DNA of 64,000 nucleotides. Origin: Neodiprion pinetum. Taxonomy: Eukaryota > Arthropoda > Insecta > Hymenoptera > Diprionidae. Every line of letters begins with the position of its first letter. The stretch's first letter is position 1. Below are positions 1 through 10,944 of the stretch, one piece after another. The position numbers and the translations under genes are program-made. The notes below the pieces were generated by a model that was not told where the DNA came from, made no database searches, and was given only the letters and a program-made list of their open reading frames with translations. The stretch is taken from the NCBI RefSeq assembly GCF_021155775.2, contig NC_060234.1:35337026-35401025 (forward strand). Reading direction: 5' to 3'.

Positions 1-910
1 GATGAAATCGCGAGTTTCTTTTGACCCGAGATGCGATCGAAGGTCTAGGCGTGTGATCAAAGTGAAGTCGGGGCGTATTACCCTCCGCTACGTTAACATT
101 TTCATTTAAAGATGTCTGATGTATCGCCGAAGAAGGTCTCCATTTCCTCCGTAGGTATCAGTCGGAGCTATTCGTGCCTCGCCGTTCGATTGGGTCTTAC
201 CTCAAGCCGTGGGTATCAAGTATGTGTAAGCGGGATAAAGGAACAACTACAGACTACGGAATTGCGGGAAATAATGAAGCCGCTCTGCTGCAGTGAAAGC
301 GATGAGTTTTCGCTAGCGTGGAATTTGAAGAGAAAATAATACGACGAGCTGCAGAGAAGCGGCTCCGCAGCACGTCTAGCAAACAGCAAGCCAGGTACCA
401 CAATATGCTGAAAAATTGAAAAGCTTTTAGGTTATTGCCATGTTTTTAATTTCCCGGCACATTGTCAATCTTAAGCTTGCTGCACCTGTTATCGCGGATA
501 GACTGCGGGATAATCAAGGAAGAAAACGGTTGACGAAGGAGCTTTAAAGGGACGAGAGATAAACAAGCGTACCAATTTTATTTGCTTTCATTTCTTTTGT
601 CTTTAATTTCATATTCAACAAGGCGGCGAACCGCCTCAAAGCCAATCCGGTTACGAATCTAATGGGCGTCAAATTGCTCTTCACCGCAGTGCCAGGGACA
701 CCTTGGTTGCGGCTTTATGGCGATGGGCCAACCGACTGCAGGACCCCAAGACCCCGCAGCTTGCACCCCCCTTCAAAATAATAGTCAATAATGAATACAC
801 ACGGAAGACTACATCAGGGAGCAACCTGGTTCGTACCGTGCTCCTCCAAAGCTCTGCGCATCCTTGGCGACAACCCCGATATAATCCCCAGTGGCGCGAC
901 GGTAAAGGAG

Positions 911-935
911 CACACACACACACACGTACACACGT
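911..935. repeat. (CA)n microsatellite
   Basis: About seven CA units are followed by an interrupted GTACACACGTG tail. It is a simple dinucleotide repeat with no gene attached. Confidence 0.8.
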
Positions 936-1784
936 GTCCTTGCAGAGTAAGCTAGTGTAACGGGCAGCATTGTCACTGGTAATATCATGACTGAGTTAGG
1001 TACCTACGTGAACAGCAGTGGAAACAAGCATCCGAGCTATCGGCAGAGCGGGATTCCCGATGCTTCTTCTCCAATTTTCCTCTCTTCTGTAACCTAGTTC
1101 GATTCTCGCTCCTCTGCTATTCACCAGCTTCACCGCCTCTCAATTACTGCAGAAAGAGCTCACAAAGCCACTCGACTTTACACTCCCGGTTGCAGGGTAT
1201 TAACGAAGCTTCTCTCTTGTGATCTTCGAGACTTTCTTAGACCCTTGTTCACCGCCGGGTATAAATATTCAGTTATCGAATAATCGAACGTCGTTTGTGA
1301 CCATTAAAATGGCGGCTATGAAAACATGAAGTTTCTTAGAAACTCGTACATGTATATTGAAAATTTATGTGAACTAGGAACCGTCTGACTCAAATCCACG
1401 TTTAATAGTGTGAAGGAATTGAATAACTTTTGCCGCGTTCTTCTATAAGCTCAATTAGTTAATAGATGCGTGAAACATGCTCTTTTTCTTATCAAGAATT
1501 ATCGTATACTGTTTTTGAGGGAGGTAACATTCCCACAACCGTCGTTGTGACATCCTGATGAAAATACCAAATCACGGTGTTCTAGAGAACTGTCAATTCC
1601 AGAGAAGAAATGCTGGCTCTTTAATCATTCTTCATCATTCCAATCGAGCAAAATTGATTATTAATAACGCGTTGTGTCATACGCGTGTATCCTTCGAAAT
1701 ACCTGCGGGTGAAATTGTTATTTTCTTCTTTCACCGCGAATGCTGGGTAAATAGCTGTCGGGAAAAAACAATTTTCTGCCTTCT

Positions 1785-1828
1785 GTATATATGTATATAT
1801 ATACATACATGTACGTGTGTGTACATAT
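1785..1828. repeat. TA/TG/CA mixed microsatellite
   Basis: Alternating TATATG, TATATA, CATACA and GTGTGTGT units form a purine-pyrimidine alternating tract of about 44 bp. It has no coding meaning and is a likely length-variable locus. Confidence 0.7.
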
Positions 1829-4800
1829 AGATGATGTGTGCATAGGTATAGAGGAACACAGCCACCATCTACACATCTGAAACCTCCAAGCGTCGATATT
1901 TTTTTCACGTAACCATAGAAAGAAAGAAAAAAAATAATAGAAAAACAACGGAAAAAAAACAGACTCAGAGTGAGGGAAGAGAGGAAAAAAAGGACCAACG
2001 TTCTTGTCAGCCGACGCCTCGGGCTCGACCAGTTGGGGTTGTTTCCGAGTGGCTGCCGAGAGCTTGGTGGCATAGTTCCAGCGCTCATTGGCGCCCATCG
2101 AAGCCCTGCGAACGGGCATCAAAAGTGGTCATTGGTATGCGGACAGCAAGCGGCTGTATATGGTGCGTGGGTTCTGCGTATGCGAAAACACGCGTCAACC
2201 ATTTTCGTCGGCAGACGTTTCCGTGCTTTCGGCACCGCTTTTTCCTACGTAACAAGCTCGGTTTCGATTTGATGAAAGTAGGACGAAGTGGCGTAAATAA
2301 ACAAACAACCGAAAGCAAAATGAAACCGGCGGAAATTGGATTTCGGCAAATGGCAACAATTTTTTAACATTTTGCCGCACCGCGATTTGAGAGGAAAGTC
2401 ACGTGATACGGTAAAGGTTCCGTACATTTGACAAAGTGCAACGTCTGACGGTTGCCATAAATACGCAAATTGGCGATCACTTGTTGTCAGTGATTATTGT
2501 ACGAGACTTACGGCAAAAGCAATCGTGAAGAATGTCACGGTCGATTAGATTATACCGAAGTGCTCCGACAGAAATGATAAATAATTTTGCGAGTGGCCTT
2601 TGATGAAAAGCTCGAGATTTTCCTTAGCTACTTTTAAAGACTCTTCTTTCCCAACCCTAAAATAAAATTCATCCACGAAAATACCATCGGACTCTTCTTT
2701 GTAGTTACAGCTCGGGCGAATCTCTCTTCTAATTAACTCTCGTTTCACTCGAGCGCTTTTCCGTCCGTGTATCATACTTTTTTTTCTTCCCACCATCGGA
2801 GCCTCGACCACGTCGGACTTAATTGCCACCGTTCAAGCTTCAAAGAACAACCGTAAAGCCTAAACTTCCGCGGCACAGCTCTTTCGTACGTGGCGATTTT
2901 TTGCTCCCTCCGCTTTCATTCTTTTCTTCCTTTTCTCATCCCCTCACCAGTTGCGACTGAATCAGTTTGAATGACGCCTACCGGCGCTATCGCCCCTTCC
3001 CATCGACCGATTCCTACCGCCGACTAACTTTTTCGGGAAATGGAAAGATCACTCCAATCCACGCCTTGGCCATCAATTCACCCGATTAACCCCCAATTAA
3101 TACTTGACCTCGGCAGAAATACACGTTCAGCTTCCTGATCTCAATTTGCTATCATCATTTTCGGCGTTATTCAAGCGTCCATTAGTCCCTAATCATTTCG
3201 ATATACATATATGTATTTCAATTCTATTGTTACTCTCATAAAACAATTCGTATCTGTAATACACTTATGTTTTATCGGCCGTAACGACGTGTGTCATTTT
3301 CTGTTCCGATAAAGTATCCTAAATACCCGCATATATTCAAGTGTGTCGCACAGAAAGCTAAATCGTAATCGCATAAGAGGTTTCGACTTTGACCGTGAAA
3401 AATGTTTAAAGCGATTTTCGTTGCTTTGAGCTCGCAGAAAATACGTGAGTACTCTTATCGGAAGCTCTGCGGTATAACAATAAACGTATGTCCATTCATC
3501 TTTTCACGTGTAGTAGAGGAGACGAAAATGTGAGTGCCTTACAAGTGGACAAACCCTTGAAGTTTCTATCCGGTCCCTTTTTTCTTTTTCATACAAACCA
3601 GACAGACAGACGCCCACGTGATTTCCGGTTATGTGATTCGGACAAACATGTCTCGTTTCAAACAAGCGAGTTCAAAACTGTGCGGAAAATTTCATTCGTC
3701 ACAATTACCAGTGTAGTTGAGGAATGATTCCGAGTTGTTTGTATCAACCGCACTTTCGCAACCCATCGGGGGGATTAGAATTAATCATTCGGGTCCGAAT
3801 AACAAAGTATAAAATATTGCATCTCCCCCCGGCTGTCGACTCCTCTTTCCCTCTCTCCGATTATCCCTATCTCGTTTTCCCACCTCAAACCATCAAACCT
3901 GCACCGTCGCCGCCGGACGATACGGGAGGGAGAAGGGAGGGTCTGTTTGGACAGGAAGTGACGTCATATTTCCCACGTATTAATCATCATCAACGCCAAA
4001 TTGCTCGCAACCCCCTCTCCCGCCCCCTTCCACCCCTTCGCCGCCCTTTTACCGCCATCATTCACCCATCTCCTCATCATCCCTCAATTGCCGAGATATT
4101 AATACCCGTGTATACGTATCCTCACTTCTCTTCTTGGTTAGATCCGTTAACTTGCCTCGTTAAAATACCGTAGCGACTGACCCCTGATTATTTCTCAGTA
4201 CTCGCACGAACTTGAAGATAAATGGACTCTACTGTCCCTATCAACAGCTGGAAAGAGAGAAAAGACGGTTCAAAATATATCGAGCAACGTTTTTCGCGAC
4301 AAGGATAGTGAATGTAAATGAAGCAACATCCCATGCCGTGTAATATAAATGAATCTGGACAAATTTGAATAACACGAGCTAAGGTGTCAATATTTTGAGA
4401 AAAGGGTCTGTGATTGGACCGTTTCAAATGATTAAACTGTGGTATTCTTGATCCGATTTTAATATTCTTGGACTTTTTTTGTGCACCGTGAAAATCTCCA
4501 AAGAGACGTTCGTCAGCAATTACATTTGCGCGTTATTAGTAAATTCTAACGTTAGATTCGTTGCTGGAGATATTTCGAACGTATTTTTCTCTGCTTCTTA
4601 CTTTTAACTAAGACTGTCTGAGCAATTATTCCTCAACATATCGACCAAATTGTAACGTTGTAAAGAAAGTGTGTGTTATCTGAAAATGAACGTTATTCTA
4701 TTTTTCAAGATGGACGAAAAATGCTAAGTTTTACGAAGACAATTTCCATTTTACCGCAAATGCAATCCATGAATATTTTCTTCGGGAGCAAAAATATGTA

Positions 4801-6507
4801 AAATTTGTCTGAACCAACTTTTGGTAGTATACCTTCGAATTGCGTTCATTGTCATCTCTGCAGCAGAAACAATCGCGGCGAGACTTTTCCCCGTCTCTTT
4901 CAGAGGTGAAACGCCGGCGAATCCACGCCTGGTGCTTGAAGCTACGGAAATAAGCATGATAAATGCTATGCTTTGTCTATTTTCCATAGAACAATGGGCA
5001 GGTGATAAAGACAATGTATTTTAACTCAGAGACTCAGACGCCAGGAGTTACCGCGCCACTTTAACAACAACAAGAGCCACTCCGCTGATTCTAGTCGTAA
5101 AACTACAAGAGGATGCAGTTTATATGTATACACACCTATACGTGTCGCTGCAGAAACTGAAATAATGGGACTTGTTCATCGCTGGATTACCCCGCGGGCA
5201 CGAAATCAAGACTTTACAGAATTGGCGCGTTACTCGGAGTACAGCCTGAACGTTGATTAAATTATCAAGGTGCCGGAGTAACGAAGCATTGTACTTCCGA
5301 ATTAGCCGGTGCTTAACGAAACATCCTATCGCTCGGAGATGTGCCGCGTATCGGAAGAGGCAAGGATTCAGCTCTTCGTTTCGTTACGCGGACGAATTTT
5401 CCGCACGCGTGATGACGGGCCAAATTTCTCGCTCGCGTATCACGTTCCGCGTGTGTGCGAACACGGCGTGACTCGAATCGCTTTGGCTGCGCTAATTAAT
5501 CCCGATACGAGATGGTAATTGTGAAGCGGAGTGTAGGTACGCCGAGTGAAGCATCTGCCCGTGCGGAAACTGTATCGCCGGATAACAATATGTTACATAA
5601 TACCCCCCCAGCTATTATTCATCGAAGGTGAATCCTAAGCCGTTGTGGTAACAAGAGGCCCGTGCAGGTTCACGGTGTCGAAGAGCGCCTGATGAGGGGT
5701 CACAACGCCGAAAGTCCCTCAGACGTGGAAATCAATATTGCAGAACAAGAGGGGACCCGCCGGAGCGCCTACCGGAACCCACCTAAACAACCGACAATTA
5801 CGAAGATCCATTCGCGACTATCGCGTGTCGTTGCTGCAAGGGACCCTGCAACAGGCGGACGATCGGAAGAGAGAACCGCTCCTCGTTCCCCCCCAAAGTC
5901 TGAGGAGTGGAATAGAAAAAATAATCGAACGATGTCAAGGCTCGCTGGACCGTAACTAAAAACCAACATCGTCGTTTCCTGGGTTCGTAAAAGTTGGTCG
6001 GTTTTCTGACGATCGTTCTACGCCCCCATCAAAGGTTCGTACAAGGCTCTTATGCTCGATGTCGGGAGAGGACCAACGTTTGATAGAGTCGATTTTATCT
6101 CCTGACATTAAACGCCGACAATGCATTGTTGTCGCTCAGAGAGACGGAGATTATGTTATAAGAGCAAGTCGCGTTTAGGATCAATTGCAAAGCACCGATA
6201 AATACACTCCGAACGTCGGTCGAATTCCGTTCGCACGGTACGTTGGAATTGAAAATCGACAAGTACGTGGTCCGAAGTCGAAAAGCCGAGTGCAGATGAA
6301 TCGCGATGCGGGGCGTTTTTATCGCCGCAGGCTTAGCTGTTGCGCTTCTCTTCGACGTCGAAACCGGCATCAGCGGCCCCTCGCAGATCTTTGTAAAGTT
6401 TTGAAATTCCTCGTCGTCGTCTTTTTGCGAACCCCATGCTCTGGGAAGTTTGCTTTTGATTACAGAGGGAAAAGTTTCAAGTATTCTATTTGCTTAGGAA
6501 TCTTGAA

Positions 6508-6511
6508 CAGT
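6508..6511. other. Target-site duplication, left copy (CAGT)
   Basis: CAGT directly precedes the retrotransposon and is repeated exactly at 10945-10948 after it. Four-base duplications are usual for Ty3/gypsy integrases, and the match fixes both element ends. Confidence 0.9.
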
Positions 6512-6871
6512 TAAAGGAGTTAGAGGTGGGGGACGGGTACTCGGCCGCACACAAACACACCCCTTTATTAAGAAGGCAATAATGAGCTTTTATTAGACGA
6601 AGGAACAACTTGGGTTTGTAAGATTCTTATTCCACCATGATAACTGCTTGAGAGTCCGAGCGTGGTCGCCAGAGCTGTTGTGTCTCTTCTTCATGCCCGC
6701 TCACCGTCCATGGCCGCGCTCACTCGAACATGGCAGCGCTCACTCGAGCAGGGCCGCGCTCACTCGTCCGAGCGCGGCATCAGGCACTGCTTCCTCGGTC
6801 TCCGTCGGGAAGTACTCGGGAAGACTGAGGCCGGGGGCGTGTTGCTTGGCGGGACCGACTGGGGCGCCACA
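6512..6871 (-). repeat. 3' LTR of the retrotransposon
   Basis: This is the 360-bp terminal repeat at the 3' end of the minus-strand element. In element orientation it begins TGTGGCGCC and ends ACTCCTTTA. AATAAA polyadenylation signals are visible in that orientation (one is the complement of 6564-6569). Its start also encodes the last residues of pol, since the pol stop is at 6760. It carries three tandem 20-bp units at 6711-6770. No mismatch to the other LTR was found. Confidence 0.95.
6711..6770. repeat. Three tandem 20-bp units inside the LTR
   Basis: Three consecutive 20-base units share the core CGCTCACTCG with small differences at their ends. The same triplet lies in the other LTR at 10784-10843. 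It could be a regulatory repeat of the U3 region or only replication slippage. Confidence 0.8.
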
Positions 6872-9800
6872 GGTACTCCCCTCCCAGTCGTTGACCCAAA
6901 GGGCGACGACGAAGAAGGTGTGTCAGCAGGCGTGTGCTGGAATCTCACGGTGCGCTTCGGCGGCTGCTCAGAGGCGCCTGCATCGTCAGCAGGTAGATGG
7001 GCTGGCTTGAGCAGCGCGATGCTCACCGTCTTTTGCTCGCCGTTAACCTCTATCATGTAGCGGCGGTCGTCAAGGCGTTGCAGGACCCTGTGTGGGCCCG
7101 TGTACGGTTGGGTGAGCGGTGGCTTGATCGTTTCAACCTTTTTGAAGACGTGCGAGCATTCTTGAAGGTCCCTGTGGGCAAAAAACTTTGGCTTCGCGTG
7201 ATGGGAAGTCGGGATGGGCTTTAGTGTGCGGAAATGGTTACGGAGCTGGTCGACGAAGGTTGCTGAGTCGGCTTGCAGGTCGTCAGTGGTGAAAAAATCG
7301 CCTGGGATGCGCAGCGACGTCCCGAAGAGCAGCTCTGCGGGGGATGCTTTCAGGTCCTCTTTGTACGTGGTCCTCAGTCCAAGCAGGACGGAGGGCAGCA
7401 GCTGCAACCAAGTCGGATGCGAGGCTCCAAGTTTACACATCAAGGCGGCCTTGAGCGTGCGGTGCATCCGCTCAACAAGGCCGTTAGACTGTGGGTGGTA
7501 AGGCGTCGTCCTGATCTTCTCGGCTCCGACGGCTCTTGCGAGGGAGGCGAACAGCGACGACTCAAATTGCGCGCCCTGATCAGTGGTTATGGTGAGTGGA
7601 GTTCCGAAGAGGCTTATCCACCCGTTGTACAGGGCCGCTGCTACCGTCTCGGCGGTCATGTCCTTCAGCGGGATCGCTTGTGGCCACCGAGAGAATCGGT
7701 CAATGATTGTTAGGCAGTAGCGATGTCCATCGGCAAGGGGCAGGATGATGAGGTCCATGTGTATGTGGTTGAATCGTTGGTCCGGGACGTCGATGCTGGC
7801 TGGCGCAACGCGCGTGTGTCGATGTATCTTCGAGCGCTGGCACGCGATGCATTCGCGTGACCACTTGATCGCGTCCTTGCGTATCCCGGGCCAGACGAAC
7901 TTCTCCTTCATCAGCTTGGAGGTTACTCTGCCGCTCGGATGTGCTAAGCCGTGTACCACGTCGAATGCTTTCCGGCGAAGGCCCTTAGGGATGTACGGGC
8001 GTACGCGTTCTGTAGAGATCTCGCACAAAATGCGATGACCGTCGACGACGAGTGGCTGCAGTATTAGAGACGAGGCGTTGAGCTCGTGGTCTTCGTAAAT
8101 GTCCTCTTGTTGCTGTGCTGCTGCGATGGTTTGCGAGGTGAGGATGGTCGGCATGTCGACGGCTTCGATCCGCGACAGTGCGTCAGCCACTACGTTGTCC
8201 TCACCAGTAATGTGCGTGAATTTGCAGCAGAACTGGCTGATGTATGCGAGTTGATTAAGCTGTCTAGGCGAGGCCTTTTCTGGGCGCTGTGCGAATGCTG
8301 ATACCAGCGGCTTGTGGTCAGTGCGGATAACAAACTCGCGTCCTTCGAGGATATGCTCGAAATGCTTGATTCCGGCGAAAACTGCGAGCAACTCTCTGTC
8401 GTATGGGCTGTAGCGGGTCTCAGCGTCGGAGAGTTTCCGCGAGAAGAATCCAACTGGTCGCCAAAGTTCGTTGACGTGCTGTTCAATCGTGGCACCGAGC
8501 GCAGTGGAGGAGGCATCGGTGGTCAACATCAGCGGTGCGTGCGGTGATAGGAAGCTGTTTCGCGTGATATTCACGAGGCTCGCTTTGGTTGCGTTGAAGG
8601 CTTCTCTTGCTGCGTCGGTCCAGGGGATCTTGCTGTTGTCCTTCTTCTTGGCGCTCTTGAGGAAATTTGTGAGCGGGACTTGGAGCTGCGCGGCGTGCGG
8701 CATGCACGCGCGGTAATAATTGATCGCTCCAATGAAGCGGCGGAGGTCCTGGACGGTCTCTGGGAGCGGCCAGTCAGCTATCGCCTGTATGCGGGCTGCT
8801 GGTGGGCAGAAGCCATCTGGGGACACGTCGAACCCGAGGAATTTGACGTTCGCTCGGGCAAATTGGCATTTGTGCCAGTTGATTATATGTTTGCTCTCCG
8901 TGAGCAGGTTCAGTATGGTACGCAGGTGCTCGAGGTGTTCTTCCCGGCTGCTAGAGGCGATTACGATGTCGTCTAAGTACGCTCTGGCGAAGGGGAACGG
9001 TCGCAGGAGGTTATCCATGTACCTCTGGAACGTCTGCGAGGCGTTGCGTAATCCTGGTGGCATCCCGACGAACTCAAAGAGCCCGAACGGGGTAGTGACC
9101 GCGGTCTTGTGCACGTCTTCTGGTGCGACCGGAATTTGGTGGTAGGCCCTTTCGAGGTCAATGACCGTGAAGATCTTGGCGCCAAAAAGCTCGTGGAGTA
9201 TGTCCTCGACACGAGGCATGGGGTACCTGTCCGGTACGGTCATCGCGTTGACGTCGCGATAGTCGCCTGTGCCCCGCCATGTGCCGTTCGGTTTCAGGAC
9301 CATTTGTAGGTTGCTGGCCCAGTGGCTGCTTGAGGGGCGAGCGAAGCCCAGGAACAGCTGGAGGTCCATGAATTCCTTTGCGCCCTGGAGCTTCTCCCCG
9401 ACCATCCGGCGAGTGCGCTGGTGGACTGCTGGGCCGGTGGTGAGGATGTGGTGCTGCACAGGGGCGACAGGTCCGGTCCCTGGGGGCGTTGAAGTCTCGG
9501 CAAGCTTCTGAAAAATTTTGATTAGAGCCTCTACTTCGGCGTCGTCTGTTGTGCAGTGCACGCGCTTCGCGGAAGCTATACTCGGAACCGAGGATTGGAG
9601 TAGTATACCATCCGACCTCATCCTGGTCGTTGGGTCGTATAGGCGTCCATGCTTCAGGTCTATCAGCAGGCCGTAGTGGGCCAGGAGGTCAGCTCCTATG
9701 ATCGGCTGCTTCACGTCGGCGATGATGAACGGCCATGCGTAGTCACGGCGCATGGCGAAGTTGAGTGTGGTTACCCGCTTGCCGTATGTCCGGATACCAG

Positions 9801-10014
9801 TGCCGTTGGCAGCGATCAGCTGGAAGTCGTCGTCGGGCTGCAGCTTCTTCTTCGTCATCGACAGTGGCAGCAGTGAGACAACGGACCCTGAGTCGACCAG
9901 GTACTTGGTCCCGGTTGAGCGGTCGTACATGTGCAGGCGCCTTTCTCTCGGCAGGCGTGGATGTTGGGCGCTGCCACCAGCCTCGGATACTGATGGCAGC
10001 CCAGTTAGTTTCCC
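6760..10014 (-). CDS. Pol polyprotein (protease, RT, RNase H, integrase)
   Basis: The frame is open from about 10098 to a stop at 6760 (1112 codons). It has no ATG at its upstream edge, and it is reached by a -1 shift at 10008-10014. Numbered from 10098, the order is: aspartic protease with D-S-G at 69-71; reverse transcriptase with I-D-L around 314 and catalytic Y-L-D-D at 374-377; RNase H acidic residues near 528, 569, 594 and 639; integrase zinc finger H716, H720, C750, C753; and the D-D35-E triad at 782, 840 and 876. A G-P-H version of the GPY/F module sits near 1001. All catalytic positions are present and there is no internal stop. The last ~36 codons lie inside the 3' LTR. Expression is expected as a Gag-Pol fusion in cytoplasmic particles (family knowledge). 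Confidence 0.95.
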   Translation of the reverse strand, partial: GKLTGLPSVSEAGGSAQHPRLPRERRLHMYDRSTGTKYLVDSGSVVSLLPLSMTKKKLQPDDDFQLIAANGTGIRTYGKRVTTLNFAMRRDYAWPFIIADVKQPIIGADLLAHYGLLIDLKHGRLYDPTTRMRSDGILLQSSVPSIASAKRVHCTTDDAEVEALIKIFQKLAETSTPPGTGPVAPVQHHILTTGPAVHQRTRRMVGEKLQGAKEFMDLQLFLGFARPSSSHWASNLQMVLKPNGTWRGTGDYRDVNAMTVPDRYPMPRVEDILHELFGAKIFTVIDLERAYHQIPVAPEDVHKTAVTTPFGLFEFVGMPPGLRNASQTFQRYMDNLLRPFPFARAYLDDIVIASSSREEHLEHLRTILNLLTESKHIINWHKCQFARANVKFLGFDVSPDGFCPPAARIQAIADWPLPETVQDLRRFIGAINYYRACMPHAAQLQVPLTNFLKSAKKKDNSKIPWTDAAREAFNATKASLVNITRNSFLSPHAPLMLTTDASSTALGATIEQHVNELWRPVGFFSRKLSDAETRYSPYDRELLAVFAGIKHFEHILEGREFVIRTDHKPLVSAFAQRPEKASPRQLNQLAYISQFCCKFTHITGEDNVVADALSRIEAVDMPTILTSQTIAAAQQQEDIYEDHELNASSLILQPLVVDGHRILCEISTERVRPYIPKGLRRKAFDVVHGLAHPSGRVTSKLMKEKFVWPGIRKDAIKWSRECIACQRSKIHRHTRVAPASIDVPDQRFNHIHMDLIILPLADGHRYCLTIIDRFSRWPQAIPLKDMTAETVAAALYNGWISLFGTPLTITTDQGAQFESSLFASLARAVGAEKIRTTPYHPQSNGLVERMHRTLKAALMCKLGASHPTWLQLLPSVLLGLRTTYKEDLKASPAELLFGTSLRIPGDFFTTDDLQADSATFVDQLRNHFRTLKPIPTSHHAKPKFFAHRDLQECSHVFKKVETIKPPLTQPYTGPHRVLQRLDDRRYMIEVNGEQKTVSIALLKPAHLPADDAGASEQPPKRTVRFQHTPADTPSSSSPFGSTTGRGVPVAPQSVPPSNTPPASVFPSTSRRRPRKQCLMPRSDE
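6876..6885 (-). other. Polypurine tract (plus-strand primer)
   Basis: On the element strand the bases GGGAGGGGAG lie four bases before the start of the 3' LTR. A purine run there is the usual RNase H-resistant primer for second-strand synthesis. Confidence 0.75.
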
Positions 10015-10478
10015 TGGTCCGCGTTGGGGGCTGGTTTGTACGTGCATGGTTGTAGGCAGCGGTTTGCTGCAGCTCCCCAGCGGAAGTGGTATCGACAAAG
10101 CCCGTTGTTGCCATTGGGGGTCCGTGAACGGCTCCTGCCGCCTCTGGGCTGACTGCCGTTGTTGTTGGCGGACAGCTTGTTCAGGATCTCCCTCGAAATA
10201 CTGATGAGCTGAGCCAGTAGTGCCTTCACCTGGTTGTTGTCTGCCTGGGTGGCAGCGACGCTTGCTTCTAACAGTGGTAATCGCTCTAAAAACGCGGGAC
10301 GGTTCGCGCCAGAAAATGGCGGAACGCCTTGATCTGCGTTTGGTAACCGCTTACCTCGTCCGCGTGCGAGCGAGGGTAATGATGATACTGGCGTCGATGT
10401 CTGCGGGGCTCCTCCAAGAGCTGCGAATGGTGCTGAACGGAGTCTGGAGTCGTCTCTTGCAGCGTGCTGCTCGTGCAT
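10005..10478 (-). CDS. Short Gag, nucleocapsid part only
   Basis: The 157-codon frame starts at a true ATG with an in-frame TAA three codons upstream and ends in TAA at 10005. Residues 128-145 form C-x2-H-x9-C-x3-C, the knuckle known from CsRn1-clade Gags. Before it lie a basic Arg/Ser stretch (111-120) and a likely short helix or coiled coil (about 80-102). The first ~75 residues are low-complexity and show no capsid domain or Trp-rich N-terminal motif, which related Gags carry over roughly 200 further residues. Only about 100 bp separate the 5' LTR from this start, so a capsid exon elsewhere is not possible. An internal deletion in gag is the best explanation. The product should bind nucleic acid but not form particles alone (inference). 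Confidence 0.8.
   Translation of the reverse strand: MHEQHAARDDSRLRSAPFAALGGAPQTSTPVSSLPSLARGRGKRLPNADQGVPPFSGANRPAFLERLPLLEASVAATQADNNQVKALLAQLISISREILNKLSANNNGSQPRGGRSRSRTPNGNNGLCRYHFRWGAAANRCLQPCTYKPAPNADQGN
10008..10014 (-). promoter_or_regulatory. -1 ribosomal frameshift slippery heptamer
   Basis: In the gag frame the codons end CAG GGA AAC TAA, giving the X-XXY-YYZ heptamer G GGA AAC directly before the gag stop. Slipping back one base enters the pol frame exactly. This is the classical retroelement gag-pro frameshift design. No obvious pseudoknot was worked out downstream. Confidence 0.85.
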
Positions 10479-10572
10479 GCCCTCTTAGTTCCAGAAATCG
10501 CGCACACGTACTTGAGTCGTAGAGTTGGGTTTTTTCGTTGAATGTTCGTTGCTCGGTCCTTCCCGAGCTATG

Positions 10573-10583
10573 CGGGGTCACCA
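10573..10583 (-). other. Primer binding site, tRNA-Trp type
   Basis: On the element strand, TGGTGACCCCG lies one base inside the 5' LTR. It is complementary to the last 11 bases (CCA included) of insect tRNA-Trp, the primer known for the CsRn1 clade. The match ends after 11 bases. Confidence 0.85.
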
Positions 10584-10584
10584 C

Positions 10585-10944
10585 TAAAGGAGTTAGAGGT
10601 GGGGGACGGGTACTCGGCCGCACACAAACACACCCCTTTATTAAGAAGGCAATAATGAGCTTTTATTAGACGAAGGAACAACTTGGGTTTGTAAGATTCT
10701 TATTCCACCATGATAACTGCTTGAGAGTCCGAGCGTGGTCGCCAGAGCTGTTGTGTCTCTTCTTCATGCCCGCTCACCGTCCATGGCCGCGCTCACTCGA
10801 ACATGGCAGCGCTCACTCGAGCAGGGCCGCGCTCACTCGTCCGAGCGCGGCATCAGGCACTGCTTCCTCGGTCTCCGTCGGGAAGTACTCGGGAAGACTG
10901 AGGCCGGGGGCGTGTTGCTTGGCGGGACCGACTGGGGCGCCACA
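10585..10944 (-). repeat. 5' LTR of the retrotransposon
   Basis: This 360-bp repeat has the same sequence as 6512-6871. On the minus strand it is the upstream LTR and should hold the element's promoter (U3) and R/U5. The two copies are offset by exactly 4073 bases. The base just inside it (10584) differs from the base flanking the other copy (6511), which fixes the LTR edge. Confidence 0.95.

Larger units (their letters stand above)
1..6507. other. Non-coding stretch, no recognisable gene
   Basis: No frame here shows a known domain, a coherent splice pattern or sustained codon bias. The open frames are short and overlap on both strands, as expected by chance. Visible content is simple repeats (a CA tract near 911 and a TA/TG tract near 1785), pyrimidine-rich blocks around 2880-2940 and 3830-4080, and ordinary AT-rich sequence. 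It may be intergenic or intronic. The last four bases before the retrotransposon (6508-6511) are its target-site duplication. Confidence 0.6.
6512..10944 (-). mobile_element. Full-length Ty3/gypsy LTR retrotransposon, CsRn1-like clade
   Basis: The element is 4433 bp on the minus strand, with two 360-bp LTRs that read identically over their whole length, a CAGT target duplication, a primer site matching the 3' end of insect tRNA-Trp, a short gag, an intact pol and a polypurine tract. The tRNA-Trp primer and the unusual C-x2-H-x9-C-x3-C gag knuckle are known hallmarks of the CsRn1 clade (for example CsRn1 and Kabuki). Pol order is protease, reverse transcriptase, RNase H, integrase. Identical LTRs and a perfect duplication imply a very recent insertion. 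The length is somewhat below the roughly 5 kb I recall for the clade, and the shortfall appears to be in gag. It may need capsid supplied in trans, which is inference. Confidence 0.95.

Noticed and set aside
6648..7010. Plus-strand frames over the LTR, repeated at 10721-11005
   Set aside because: They are antisense shadows of pol and the LTR; the shared peptide simply reflects LTR identity.
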